NCBI GenBank assembly: GCA_905480235.1
Contig: CAJQPP010000013.1
Location: forward strand, 25,599-89,598
Length of the DNA stretch: 64,000 nucleotides
Reading direction: 5' to 3'
Source of the DNA: an uncultured Pirellulaceae bacterium
GTDB taxonomy: Bacteria > Planctomycetota > Planctomycetia > Pirellulales > Pirellulaceae
In this document: positions 27,662 through 37,628 of the stretch, piece after piece
Layout: each line of letters starts with the position of its first letter
Position numbering within the stretch: position 1 is the first letter of the stretch
The notes under the pieces: model-generated
What the model saw: only the letters and a program-made list of their open reading frames with translations
Database searches by the model: none
Told to the model about the DNA's origin: nothing
Made by a program: the position numbers and the translations under genes

Positions 27662-28348
27662 TCATTTACCGGTATCTACGCTGCAACGATTACCGCCACG
27701 CTTTTTGGCCTGATACATCGCTTTATCTGCTGCATCCAGCAGTTCCGCAACCGAGGGTTGGTCCATTGATTCCACCAGACCAATACTCAAGCCAATGGCT
27801 GCGTGCTGACGATAATTCTCCAGTGAAGAATACATCGAATCGATGAGACGGTTTGCGACAATGACAGATTTAGCCATCTTCGAGTTCGGCAGTATTACAG
27901 CCATCTCATCTCCACCGACTCGAAAGACCAAATCGCAACTACGCAGATTTCCCTTGATCGCCGAGCCAATCACCTGCAACAATTGGTCTCCTGCCGCATG
28001 GCCCAACCGGTCGTTGATTCGCTTGAATTCATCAACGTCGATCATCATCAGGCAAAAACCATTCCCACCCCGACTCTGCTCGATGAAGCGTTGCCGCACA
28101 ACTTTTTCGAAACTGCGTCGGTTGGCCAAGCCGGTTAAACCGTCGGTTTCTGCAAGTTTTCTTAATCGATCGACCTCTACGGTCAACTCAGCCAAACGAA
28201 TTCGTAGTTGCTCGTTTTCCATTTGGGTTTGTTTAGCGTCGTTCTCGTGAGAGCGCTCGGCAGATGTTTTTTCGGTAGGATGCTGACCGGCCAAAGGGAA
28301 CTTTCTAAAAAATCGGGGCGGCGGCGACCGATCGAGGTTAACATGCAA
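27662..28348 (-). CDS. GGDEF-domain diguanylate cyclase
   Basis: A 228-residue protein: a basic N-terminus, a coiled coil (about 40-65, LRIRLAELTVEVDRLRKLAE), and a full GGDEF domain starting TDGLTGLANRRSFEKV. The active-site loop reads GGDEM; the last residue differs from GGDEF but the catalytic residues are kept. An RxxD (RSCD) lies five residues upstream, as in the c-di-GMP inhibitory site. It would make c-di-GMP in the cytoplasm. There is no sensory domain, so activity may depend on dimerisation through the coiled coil. Confidence 0.88.
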   Translation of the reverse strand: MHVNLDRSPPPRFFRKFPLAGQHPTEKTSAERSHENDAKQTQMENEQLRIRLAELTVEVDRLRKLAETDGLTGLANRRSFEKVVRQRFIEQSRGGNGFCLMMIDVDEFKRINDRLGHAAGDQLLQVIGSAIKGNLRSCDLVFRVGGDEMAVILPNSKMAKSVIVANRLIDSMYSSLENYRQHAAIGLSIGLVESMDQPSVAELLDAADKAMYQAKKRGGNRCSVDTGK

Positions 28349-28436
28349 ATCTTGTTGGGAACAGATAAATGCCCGTGGGTCCTTTTTTCCTTATGCCGTA
28401 GAAACTTCCCTTAGCTTACCACTGAAAGGATGTTCT

Positions 28437-29681
28437 TTGAACATTTTGATCGTAGAAGACCCGGACGTTGCCCATCTCGCACCGGTAACTACCGGCCGAG
28501 CGATGGCTTTGGTGACCTGCGCAGGATGGCGGTTGTACGACCTGGTAAAAGAGATCTCATCGGAGATCACCTTTTTGGTCCGCGATTACCTCGCGGCTAC
28601 CGTCGCGGCCGATCTTCCCGATGTTTCGGTCAATGAGTGGGGTGATGATTCGTTTCTGATGTTAAACGCGCGGTTGGCTCCCACAGCGTCCAACCTAGCC
28701 GCTCTGCAATCGTGGATGCAAGACAACTCGCACAAAACAGACCCCTCGGTGTTGGTGACATCCGGACAGGTGGTTGCTGCAATTGCAACGAAGCAGGAGA
28801 TGCAAACATCCGGCTTGTGCGATCTTGGATTGAAGCAATTCAAGGACGCCGGCTATCAGCCATGCGAACAATCTTTAGATATTATCAAATCCTTGCATGA
28901 CCTGATCCGCATCAATGAACACTCCCTCACCGACAATTTGAATGGTCGCTTAAAGCGTAAGTCCTATTTTGAAATTGCGGACGGCGTTTTTTCCGCTGAT
29001 GATCGGCCTCTCCCCGATCATATTGTCACGGGCACTCAAACCGGTCCCATCGTCCTTGAAACAGGCTGGTCCATCGGACCGTTTACATTGTTGCAAGGTC
29101 CCATTTTCATGGATACCCATAGTCGAATTAACGAACATGCTGCGATCAAGGAATCCGTTTCCATTGGTCCTACTTGTAAGATCGGGGGCGAAGTAGAAGC
29201 AACCGTCATAGAAGGTTTTTCAAATAAACAGCACCACGGATTTCTCGGCCACAGTTACCTGGGAAGTTGGATCAATCTCGGTGCCGGCACCTGTAACAGC
29301 GACCTAAAAAACACCTATGGTTTGGTCAACATGCAACATGGCAACCAAAGAATTAATACTGGCATGCAGTTTGTTGGGTGTTTTATCGGTGACTATGCCA
29401 AAACCGCCATCAACACTTCTATTTTTACCGGCAAGACGATCGGCGCCTGCAGTATGGTTTACGGTGTCGCCAGTAAAAACGTATCTGCGTTCACTAACGA
29501 TGCACAGTTGTGGGGGCGGGCGACGGAAATTAGTCCCCAAGTAATGATCCAAACTCAAAAGCGCATGTTTGAGCGCCGCCATCGGATTCAACGCGATTGC
29601 GATCAACATCTGCTGAAGTCCATGTTCGAGTTAACCCGTCAAGAACGAAACGGTTTGATTTGCGAACCACTCGTTTTTTGA
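28437..29681 (+). CDS. GlmU-like sugar nucleotidyltransferase
   Basis: A 414-residue protein of the GlmU-family "putative sugar nucleotidyl transferase" type. The N-terminal half is a divergent nucleotidyltransferase (starting MNILIVEDPDVAHLAPVTTG). The C-terminal half is a left-handed beta-helix with hexapeptide-like repeats (GPTCKIGGEVEATVIEGFSN, GHSYLGSWINLGAGTCNSDL). Such enzymes probably activate a sugar-1-phosphate and may also acylate it. Start is TTG at 28437, after GAAAGGA. It is clearly separate from a housekeeping GlmU, whose N-terminal motif LAAGxGTRM is missing. Confidence 0.82.
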   Translation: MNILIVEDPDVAHLAPVTTGRAMALVTCAGWRLYDLVKEISSEITFLVRDYLAATVAADLPDVSVNEWGDDSFLMLNARLAPTASNLAALQSWMQDNSHKTDPSVLVTSGQVVAAIATKQEMQTSGLCDLGLKQFKDAGYQPCEQSLDIIKSLHDLIRINEHSLTDNLNGRLKRKSYFEIADGVFSADDRPLPDHIVTGTQTGPIVLETGWSIGPFTLLQGPIFMDTHSRINEHAAIKESVSIGPTCKIGGEVEATVIEGFSNKQHHGFLGHSYLGSWINLGAGTCNSDLKNTYGLVNMQHGNQRINTGMQFVGCFIGDYAKTAINTSIFTGKTIGACSMVYGVASKNVSAFTNDAQLWGRATEISPQVMIQTQKRMFERRHRIQRDCDQHLLKSMFELTRQERNGLICEPLVF

Positions 29682-29796
29682 ATCTCAAAGCGTACAATCG
29701 TGTTTCGCTTCCATCCAAAGCTAATGCGGCTTTTTGGATCGCTTAGCGTTTACTCAGAACCGCTCAATCGTGTCGCATTCCAGGACTCCCGTTTAG

Positions 29797-30687
29797 ATGT
29801 CAATTGCTGCTTTTTATAAAGACACGGGTGACGAACCCGCAATCTCGTTTGAACTTTTTCCACCTAAGACGGAAAAAGGCAAGCTCGCTATGTTCGGCCA
29901 TCTTGAACGGTTATTAAGTTTCCAGCCCCGCTTTATTACTTGCACCTACGGCGCAGGCGGATCCACTAGAGACAAGACGCTGGAGATTGTCGGTGAAGTA
30001 AAACGCAAGTATCACATTCCCGTGGCCAGTCATTTGACAATTGTGGATGCAACACAAGACGATCTGCGCGACTACCTGGCTGCCGCCCAGCGAGATCAAG
30101 TAGATTATATTGTTGCTTTACGCGGTGATCCGCCATCAGGGCGAAGCTTTTTTCAGGCCGCCTCGGGAGGTCTACGATACGCCAATGAGCTTGTCTCTTT
30201 GATCCACAAAGAGTTTCCCGAATTTGGTGTGGCAGTCGCCGGATATCCGGAAACCCATCAGGAATCGACCAGTCCCGACGACGATCTGACAAACCTAAAA
30301 CGCAAGATCGACGCCGGCGCAGATATCGTAATTACCCAGCTCTTTTACGACAACGAAGATTTCTACCGATTTCGTGACCGCTGCGACGATATCGGTATCA
30401 ACGTTCCAATCGTGCCTGGAATCCTTCCCGCACTGAGCTTGAAACAGGTCAAGAAGATTACCCGCCTATGCGGTTCGCGTTTGCCCAAAGAATTTGAAAG
30501 TCGGTTCCATCAAAAGCCCGACGATGACGCTTGGCAAAGGCAGGTTGGCATCGATCACTCCGCTCACCAGGTTGAAGATCTAATCAAGCAAGGTGTGCCA
30601 GGATTGCATTTCTACGTCTTGAACAAGTCGGAATCGACAACTGCCATCCTTGACTCGCTCGATTCTCTCGGCCGCTTGTCGGTGTAA
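29797..30687 (+). CDS. metF: 5,10-methylenetetrahydrofolate reductase (MetF)
   Basis: A 296-residue MetF of the usual bacterial length. The conserved features are SFELFPPKTEKG (catalytic Glu region), FITCTYGAGGSTRDKTLEI, VDYIVALRGDPP (flavin/folate site), DADIVITQLFYDN-like strand (ADIVITQLFYDNEDFYRF) and VPIVPGILP. It reduces methylene-THF to methyl-THF for methionine synthesis. No riboswitch was recognised upstream. The gene is followed closely by the convergent sufE-type gene, with only 14 bp between stops. Confidence 0.95.
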   Translation: MSIAAFYKDTGDEPAISFELFPPKTEKGKLAMFGHLERLLSFQPRFITCTYGAGGSTRDKTLEIVGEVKRKYHIPVASHLTIVDATQDDLRDYLAAAQRDQVDYIVALRGDPPSGRSFFQAASGGLRYANELVSLIHKEFPEFGVAVAGYPETHQESTSPDDDLTNLKRKIDAGADIVITQLFYDNEDFYRFRDRCDDIGINVPIVPGILPALSLKQVKKITRLCGSRLPKEFESRFHQKPDDDAWQRQVGIDHSAHQVEDLIKQGVPGLHFYVLNKSESTTAILDSLDSLGRLSV

Positions 30688-30701
30688 TCCAAAAAGTTCG
30701 C

Positions 30702-31148
30702 TCAGGCAGTCGCTTCGATTTTCACGCAGAGTTCGCGAATTCGCCCGACCATGGAAAATAGGCCGTTGCGACGGTTGGGGCTCAAGTGCTGGTTTAGGCC
30801 AAGCGAGCTGAAAAATGCTTGGGGGTCTTCTGCGATTGCCGCCGCTGGTGTCTTTCCGTTGTAGAGGGACAACAGCAATACAATTAGGCCTTTGACAATC
30901 ATCGAGTCACTGTCTGCTGAAATGGCGATCTTCGTCGAATCACTTGCTGAATCTAGATGCGACTTCAGGGCCAGCCAAACAGTACTCATACACCCGTGTA
31001 CTTTGTTTTCCTCGACTTTCAAATCGAGGTTCATGGCCGGCAAGTCGCGGCCAATGTCCAAAATAAATTCATACCGCTCCTCCCAGTCTTCGAGTTCTTC
31101 GAATGTCTCGAGTAGTTCAGAAATGGGGGGTGGAAACTCAGTCGGCAT
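30702..31148 (-). CDS. sufE: SufE-family sulfur acceptor protein
   Basis: A 148-residue SufE protein: ELLETFEELEDWEERYEFIL at the N-terminus, then VHGCMSTVWLAL with the sulfur-accepting cysteine (about residue 53), and GLIVLLLSLYNGKTPAA in the second half. SufE takes persulfide sulfur from a cysteine desulfurase for Fe-S cluster assembly. A cysteine desulfurase gene is 7.6 kb away at 38718 and is a candidate partner. The gene is convergent with metF. Confidence 0.88.
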   Translation of the reverse strand: MPTEFPPPISELLETFEELEDWEERYEFILDIGRDLPAMNLDLKVEENKVHGCMSTVWLALKSHLDSASDSTKIAISADSDSMIVKGLIVLLLSLYNGKTPAAAIAEDPQAFFSSLGLNQHLSPNRRNGLFSMVGRIRELCVKIEATA

Positions 31149-31339
31149 GATCGTGCTTAAAAAATTTTTCGGTGTTAAGGGTAATGCTAGTCACCCACCT
31201 CGCAAAAGAAAACGGCTTATCCAACCGCGTGGTCGTTTTCTGCCCTTTTCACGTGTGCGCGTAACTCACCTAACCAAGAATTTGGGCCTATTCGGAATAC
31301 CCAAGCTCTACGAATCAAGCCTTAGAGAGCCGTTACGAA

Positions 31340-32188
31340 CTAAGCCGCGCGTTTCAAAACCGATCGCAATTCGTTCATTTCCACTTGCATCGCCTGTACT
31401 TCAGCGGCTAGCGCTTGGTAATCGGTTGCACCATTAGACGTGGGTGCGTACTCCAGAATCGATTGACCAAAACTGGGAGCTTCGGCCAAACGTATATTTT
31501 TGCGGATGCGGGTTTCAAATATCTTCGCGCCCGACCAGATGCTGCGCTGCAAGCGTTCTTGCTCAAAAAAGTCAGCTACGTCGCCCATCACCTCATTAGC
31601 CAATCGTGTACCGCTCTCAGCCATACAATACAAAACGCCCGACAATCTCAGACCTCGATTAAGACGCGTAGCAACGATATCGATCGTTCCAAGCAACTTG
31701 CTGAGGCCATGCAAGGCTAAAAAATGCGGCTGCAAAGGCAAGAAGACCTCATTGGCACACGTTAACGCGTTGGTGGTCAGAATACCCAGCGATGGCGGAC
31801 AATCGAGTATGACGTAATCAAACTCAGCCGCGTCTGCTGCTAGGCGATCTTTCAGAATCATCTCCCGACCTACCTCGCCGGCTAACTCCATCTCGGCAGC
31901 CGCCAAATCGAGGTGAGAGGGTGTGACCCAAAGATTGTCGGTGGCCCGCAGGCGAACCTCGGAGATGGGCTGTCCATCGGTTAACACCTGATAGATCGAC
32001 CCTTCACCGTCCAAAGCTGCTAAGCCTAGGTGCAGCGACGCATGAGCTTGAGGATCTAAATCAATCAACCAAACTCGCTTGCCCGTGGCCGCCAGTGAGG
32101 CGCTCAAGTTAACGGCTGACGTCGTTTTTCCTACGCCACCTTTTTGGTTGATAATTGCGATCGTTCTGGTTCGGTTTCCGGATGACAT
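31340..32188 (-). CDS. ParA/Soj-family ATPase
   Basis: A 282-residue ParA. The deviant Walker A KGGVGKTTSAVNL, switch DLDPQAHASLHLG, and Walker B VILDCPPSLGILT are all present; KNIRLAEAPSFGQSILEYAP near the C-terminus is the typical Soj end. It would partition chromosomal or protein cargo on the nucleoid. No parB gene is adjacent, so this is either an orphan Soj or a cargo-positioning ParA. It lies about 9 kb from the candidate replication origin. Confidence 0.9.
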   Translation of the reverse strand: MSSGNRTRTIAIINQKGGVGKTTSAVNLSASLAATGKRVWLIDLDPQAHASLHLGLAALDGEGSIYQVLTDGQPISEVRLRATDNLWVTPSHLDLAAAEMELAGEVGREMILKDRLAADAAEFDYVILDCPPSLGILTTNALTCANEVFLPLQPHFLALHGLSKLLGTIDIVATRLNRGLRLSGVLYCMAESGTRLANEVMGDVADFFEQERLQRSIWSGAKIFETRIRKNIRLAEAPSFGQSILEYAPTSNGATDYQALAAEVQAMQVEMNELRSVLKRAA

Positions 32189-32357
32189 CGAGGAAACTCC
32201 TTTTTCCTGAATCGACGGGCGATTGCGGCACGTCGGGTGATTTTAACCTCGAGAGTATAGTTGGACCCTTGGTTTTGATCCTAGGTTAATTCTGCTAGCT
32301 ATTTCGACGATATCGGTCGCCACAATCTATGCAAGGTTGGCTGCAACGCGGGCGGGC

Positions 32358-33026
32358 TTACTTATTTTTATCCACCGGCGTCAACTTGAATGCGTTGAAG
32401 AATCGATCGGCCAATGCCTCATCCGGAGCTGTGCTTCCGGTGCGGATAATAGATATCTGAAAGACCCGCCGGCCGTCTAATATCAGTTGCGAGTGACCGG
32501 CGATTTCTCGTCCGCGTTGCATGCCTCGATAAGCGAATCGACGCGCCATATGCCCGTCGATTTTCTGTCGATCAATATTGTCCGTTTCCTCGTCAGCGTT
32601 GGCATCCCAAGGCACGAGTTTGGAAGGGATCAATCTAAGTAACGTTCCAGCGATACCGCCATCGAGTATTTCATTCCGTTGTTTATCATTTTTCGGTATT
32701 TCCTGAACATCGTGATAGGCAATTACGACGTTCAATTTTCCCTTTTGCAGGGCAACGATATACATTTGTATTGGTGATTTTTCGTCGGCATTGAGTGCAA
32801 TCTCTCGGGAAACCAGGCGTGGTTCACCTGGCAAGAGCGCCTCAAATCCGCTGCCTTCGGGACTGATGGACTGCCAAATGATGTCCGACGAATTTAGGGT
32901 CGTTTTGGCGGTGGATGGCGGGCTCTTTTCTCCTGCCTCTTGACCCTTGAGCGGATATTGGCAAGCGCACAGTCCCGCCACCAAAACCAGGAAAACTGTC
33001 GTCGAGTGAGCATGTTTGTTCGTCAT
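32358..33026 (-). CDS. Secreted or lipoprotein hypothetical
   Basis: A 222-residue protein with an N-terminal export signal; VLVAGLCACQ could be a lipobox with Cys22, but a signal peptidase I site is also possible. The mature part has no domain I recognise; it is a mix of strands with SPEGSGFEALLPGEPRLVSR and a C-terminal ADRFFNAFKLTP, which recalls the small secreted planctomycete proteins of unknown function. It is monocistronic and diverges from the HEAT-repeat gene at 33400. Confidence 0.65.
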   Translation of the reverse strand: MTNKHAHSTTVFLVLVAGLCACQYPLKGQEAGEKSPPSTAKTTLNSSDIIWQSISPEGSGFEALLPGEPRLVSREIALNADEKSPIQMYIVALQKGKLNVVIAYHDVQEIPKNDKQRNEILDGGIAGTLLRLIPSKLVPWDANADEETDNIDRQKIDGHMARRFAYRGMQRGREIAGHSQLILDGRRVFQISIIRTGSTAPDEALADRFFNAFKLTPVDKNK

Positions 33027-33399
33027 AGCCAGTGATCCGCCGTGTATTACCCGAGCTTACGCAATTGAATCGATTGGAGATTCACGATGAATCAACCGCT
33101 TGGGTCTGTCAAATAGAGTGATAATGGTTCTATTTATAGGGAATTTTCCGACCATGATGGATTCTTTTTCTGTGTGAATCGCTGGAATTTGATCCCTGAA
33201 ATTTCCTTGTAAAGAAACTCGGATAAGGCAGCAATTACAAGTTCCGCTGTTTATTATGGGGGAAGCCTTGGGAGGGTTGCCGTCGTTAATCGCGCAATCC
33301 CACCCGCGCGTCACACACCGCACACCGAAATCAACGAAAAAGCCGTATCCCCGTGTGAAGGCTGAATTTAGCTTTTCTCGCGAGACGATAAATCATTTG
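33027..33399. other. 373-bp divergent intergenic region
   Basis: It separates the secreted hypothetical (minus) from the HEAT-repeat gene (plus). An open frame runs into the latter from 33256, but a signal peptide begins only at the ATG at 33400, so the upstream part is treated as leader. No other feature was recognised. Confidence 0.45.
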
Positions 33400-35685
33400 A
33401 TGAACATTGCCCGCCGCCAACATTGGACCACCGTTGTGATACCTTGCCTTATGGCAATAATCGCGACGACTTGTTATGCGCAAGATGACCCGTTTGGCAA
33501 TTCTGACGATCCCTTTAATACGGGGGCTCCTGTCCAAGCGGATACCAACGCGCCGATTGCGGCAACCCGGGGTGCCAGTGAAGATCTTTTGAACATCGCT
33601 CGGCCAAATCCGGTGGTCAATGCCATCGTCTCGTCCAATCCGACGCAACCCTTGGACCTCATTAACGCGATTGGCTTGCTGTTAGACATCGACCGCCCGG
33701 ATTTAGCAGCTAGTTACTTAAAACAACTGTCTTCATTGAATCTTAGCGATCAGCAATATTACGATCTTTACAAGCGGGCTGGTTCCGGAAAAATTTTCCG
33801 GTTAGCGACGCAACCCGAATTGGATCCTGAGGGAAAGACGATCGCCAAAGGAATTCTCGACGGGGCCGATCGTTTTGCGACTAACAGCAGTCGCATCAAC
33901 GAACTCGCGGAAAATGCCGTTACCAACGAGGACCGCTACCAACGCAGCCTTGCACTTGCGGACCTCCGATTACTTGGTGACGCGGGCGCTACTGTTTTAA
34001 TCGAAAAGTTGGTTGACCCAGCTTATAAAAGTGTCTGGCCGCGTATCCGCCAAGCGATCAGCTTATTCGGCGACTCAGCGGCGGGTCCGTTGTCGGCGGC
34101 CCTGCAATCCAACAGCTTGAAACTGCGCGTCGAAGCTCTGTACCTGTTGCGAAACATCGATACATCGGACGCCGTGGAATCTTTGACCGGCGCGATGCTT
34201 TCTAACACCAGCACTGATTTGCAACGAGACGTGGCATCCCAGAGTTTGAGGCGCTTGCTCGGCCGAGTACCTGACGCCGATGAATCCATTCAACGATTAA
34301 GCCAGTCCACCCAACAGTATTTGTTGGATCAGGTCGCTATCAGCCAAGATCCTGATGACATGGTTAAATGGTGGAGCTGGCAAGATGAGCAGCGAAAATT
34401 CGTTTCCAGCTGGTTAACCGCTCAAACCGTCGCCCGGATCCGCAGCTTTCAAAGGGCCGAGACCTTGGTCGGTTTAGATCCTGACAATCGAGATTACCAA
34501 ATTCTGTATTGGTTAGCTCGCCTGGAAACAGTGAAATTGTCGGGGGGTCAAAACAAACCGCTCCTTCAGAAGATCCTAAAACCGTTGGTTGATGCCCTCG
34601 ATCCGCAACTGGCTAGAGACGTCCTGCACGAGGCCATCCGCACCCAGCGGTTTAACGCAGCCATCGCCAGTTGCGAAATACTGGGTGCTATGGGCGATCC
34701 GAATCTCCTGAGCACGGGAACAGGTGGCGTTCCGAGTCCACTCATAGAGGCTTTGAACTCGGGTTCTGTCCGTTTGACGGCCGCGGCCGCTGCAGCCATT
34801 GGCAAGATTGACCCGATTCAATCGTTTCCTGGAAGCAGTGATTATCTATCAGCATTGGTTTACTTGTCTCGTTCGAGCGGAAGTCGCTCGGCCATCGTTG
34901 GTCATGCTGATTTGGAGATCGCCCAATCATTGGCAGCCCTAACCAGCCGTCAAGGATTTACCGCACGGGCAGCAACGACCTCGCGAGACATTTTTGCACA
35001 AGCCCAAAGCGATCCAGACCTAAGCTTGATTATTTTGAGCGACAAAGTCTTCCGTCCCAGTTTTTCGGAACTGGTGCAAGCCCTCAGGTCAAATTCCCGT
35101 ACCAGTCACATCCCCATCTTATTGATGGTAGAACCTGAAAACTTGGGTCGAGCCGATCGACTCGCGGTTCGGTACGACGGTATTTTGGTATCACCCATGG
35201 TGATGAACGAGCGCGTCATTGCCCGGCAAGTCGACAATTTGTTAAGTGGCATCAAATATGACGATGCCAACCAGGCCGAACGCGGCGAGAATGCTGTGAA
35301 AGCGTTGAACCAATTGGATCGATATGCCTCACAACCTGAGAAATACCCTTTCTATGATGTCTTGTCTTATCAAGACGAACTATTGGGTGGTCTGGCATCG
35401 CCTTCGCGAGCTGCCGGTACCTGTCGGGTTTTGGGAGAAATGGGCACGCCGGATGCTCAGCGACGCCTGTTACAATTTGCCAGTAACCTGCAACTGCCCC
35501 TCGAGTTACGCCAAGAAGCCGCAGATGCCTTTGCGGTCGCTGTGCAGAAACGGGGCGTCATGTTGTCAAGGCAACAAATCATGGCTCAGTACGAACGATA
35601 TAACGCCAGTGCTGACGACACAGCCGAATCACGCGCCCTGCTCAGCACCTTGCTAGATGTACTCGAAAGCCGCTCTAGCGATTAA
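33400..35685 (+). CDS. Secreted HEAT-repeat protein with a degenerate receiver-like domain
   Basis: About 761 residues with a signal peptide (TTVVIPCLMAIIATTCYAQ). Residues 60-480 contain helical repeats of HEAT type (LLGDAGATVLIEKLVDPAYK, AAGPLSAALQSNSLKLRVEA). Residues about 495-620 look like a response-regulator receiver: alternating strands and helices with HIPILLMVEPENL and GILVSPMVMN, but the acidic pocket and the switch lysine are not evident. A last HEAT-like stretch closes the protein. ATG at 33400 is chosen by the signal peptide. A receiver fold outside the cytoplasm cannot be phosphorylated in the usual way, so it is likely structural. Confidence 0.75.
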   Translation: MNIARRQHWTTVVIPCLMAIIATTCYAQDDPFGNSDDPFNTGAPVQADTNAPIAATRGASEDLLNIARPNPVVNAIVSSNPTQPLDLINAIGLLLDIDRPDLAASYLKQLSSLNLSDQQYYDLYKRAGSGKIFRLATQPELDPEGKTIAKGILDGADRFATNSSRINELAENAVTNEDRYQRSLALADLRLLGDAGATVLIEKLVDPAYKSVWPRIRQAISLFGDSAAGPLSAALQSNSLKLRVEALYLLRNIDTSDAVESLTGAMLSNTSTDLQRDVASQSLRRLLGRVPDADESIQRLSQSTQQYLLDQVAISQDPDDMVKWWSWQDEQRKFVSSWLTAQTVARIRSFQRAETLVGLDPDNRDYQILYWLARLETVKLSGGQNKPLLQKILKPLVDALDPQLARDVLHEAIRTQRFNAAIASCEILGAMGDPNLLSTGTGGVPSPLIEALNSGSVRLTAAAAAAIGKIDPIQSFPGSSDYLSALVYLSRSSGSRSAIVGHADLEIAQSLAALTSRQGFTARAATTSRDIFAQAQSDPDLSLIILSDKVFRPSFSELVQALRSNSRTSHIPILLMVEPENLGRADRLAVRYDGILVSPMVMNERVIARQVDNLLSGIKYDDANQAERGENAVKALNQLDRYASQPEKYPFYDVLSYQDELLGGLASPSRAAGTCRVLGEMGTPDAQRRLLQFASNLQLPLELRQEAADAFAVAVQKRGVMLSRQQIMAQYERYNASADDTAESRALLSTLLDVLESRSSD

Positions 35686-35835
35686 AGTGCCCGTCTAGCC
35701 GGCAGAGCTTACCCCAATTAAGCGTTAAATAGGGCGCTCCGGTCGCGGCCTTTCGAAAAGCCGTTGGGCCATCGCCAATCGCTGGTACAATGCTTTTTTC
35801 GGCATACATTCCCAGTTGCTACTTTTGCACCCGCC

Positions 35836-36894
35836 ATGGATATCGCTCGCTCTACCGATCGACAGAAACACGTCATCGATGGCTTGATCGGCAATAGTCG
35901 AGCCATTCAGAAGGTGATTGATCTCACCCATCGGGCTGCCAGCAGCACCGCCTCTGTGTTGCTGCTGGGCGAAACCGGAACCGGTAAAGAATTGCTTGCT
36001 AACGCACTGCACCGCAATAGTGCCCGCTCCAGCGGCCCTTTGGTGAAAGTGAACTGCGGCGCGTTGACCGAAAGCCTACTTGAGAGTGAATTATTTGGCC
36101 ATGTTGCAGGTGCTTTTACGGGTGCCGTCGGCAATCGGACCGGTCGCTTTGAGGCGGCGCACATGGGAACCATTTTCCTGGACGAGATCAACTCCACCTC
36201 TTCCATGTTGCAGGTCAAGTTGTTGCGTGTCTTGCAAGAAAAAGAATTCGAACGCGTGGGCGATATCAAAACGATGCAGGTGGATGTGCGAGTCGTCGCT
36301 GCCAGCAATCTGGATCTCTACCGCGAAGTCTCTGAGGGTCGCTTTCGAGCTGACCTGTTCTGGAGATTAAATGTGATGCCAATCCAATTGCCACCCTTGC
36401 GCAGCAGACGCGAAGACATCCCCTTGTTGGTCGATCATTTCTTAAAGCAGTACACGAGAGAAAGTGCCATCGATGTCAATCGCGTGCATCCAGATGCGAT
36501 GGCTGCATTGAAGGGATATTCTTGGCCCGGCAATGTAAGAGAATTACAGAACTATATCGAACGTGCCGTTATCCTCAGTAATAGCCGAGAGTTAACACCC
36601 GACCTATTACCGGGCACGGTTACGGGTACGAAGAAATCCGAGGACGTGATTTATCCGGTGGGCGACCCCAAGAAATTGATCAAAGAGTACGTATTCCATG
36701 CAATGTCGACGGCGACGCCGGAAGATAAACTCTATTCGAAAATTGTCGAGCCCTTGGAGAAAGAAGTGTTTCTACAAGTCATACAGGCTTGTCGTAGCAA
36801 AACAAAAGCCGCAGAGCGGCTAGGAATTAACCGCAATACCTTGCACAAAAAGTTGAAAGACTTCGGCCTGGAAAAAGATAGCAACGACTCGTAG
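35836..36894 (+). CDS. Sigma-54-dependent transcriptional activator without sensory domain
   Basis: A 352-residue NtrC-type activator. The AAA+ domain begins almost at once: Walker A LLGETGTGKELLANAL, the sigma-54 contact loop GAFTGA (in VAGAFTGAVGNRTG), Walker B GTIFLDEINS, and RFRADLFWRLNVMPI. The C-terminus has the Fis-type HTH RLGINRNTLHKKLKDF. No receiver, PAS or GAF domain precedes the AAA+ part, so control must come by abundance or a partner protein. ATG at 35836 is taken as start; an in-frame start at 35764 lacks family resemblance. It targets sigma-54 promoters, not located here. Confidence 0.88.
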   Translation: MDIARSTDRQKHVIDGLIGNSRAIQKVIDLTHRAASSTASVLLLGETGTGKELLANALHRNSARSSGPLVKVNCGALTESLLESELFGHVAGAFTGAVGNRTGRFEAAHMGTIFLDEINSTSSMLQVKLLRVLQEKEFERVGDIKTMQVDVRVVAASNLDLYREVSEGRFRADLFWRLNVMPIQLPPLRSRREDIPLLVDHFLKQYTRESAIDVNRVHPDAMAALKGYSWPGNVRELQNYIERAVILSNSRELTPDLLPGTVTGTKKSEDVIYPVGDPKKLIKEYVFHAMSTATPEDKLYSKIVEPLEKEVFLQVIQACRSKTKAAERLGINRNTLHKKLKDFGLEKDSNDS

Positions 36895-37004
36895 GCCTGA
36901 GCTAAGTGATAGAAGCTACGTATAAGCAACGGCATTTTGTATCTCGGCGCCGACGCAACAACCAGACGTCGTGATTGCTTCGCTGCCAATCGTCTAGCGT
37001 AGCA

Positions 37005-37624
<620 letters not shown>

Positions 37625-37628
<4 letters not shown>

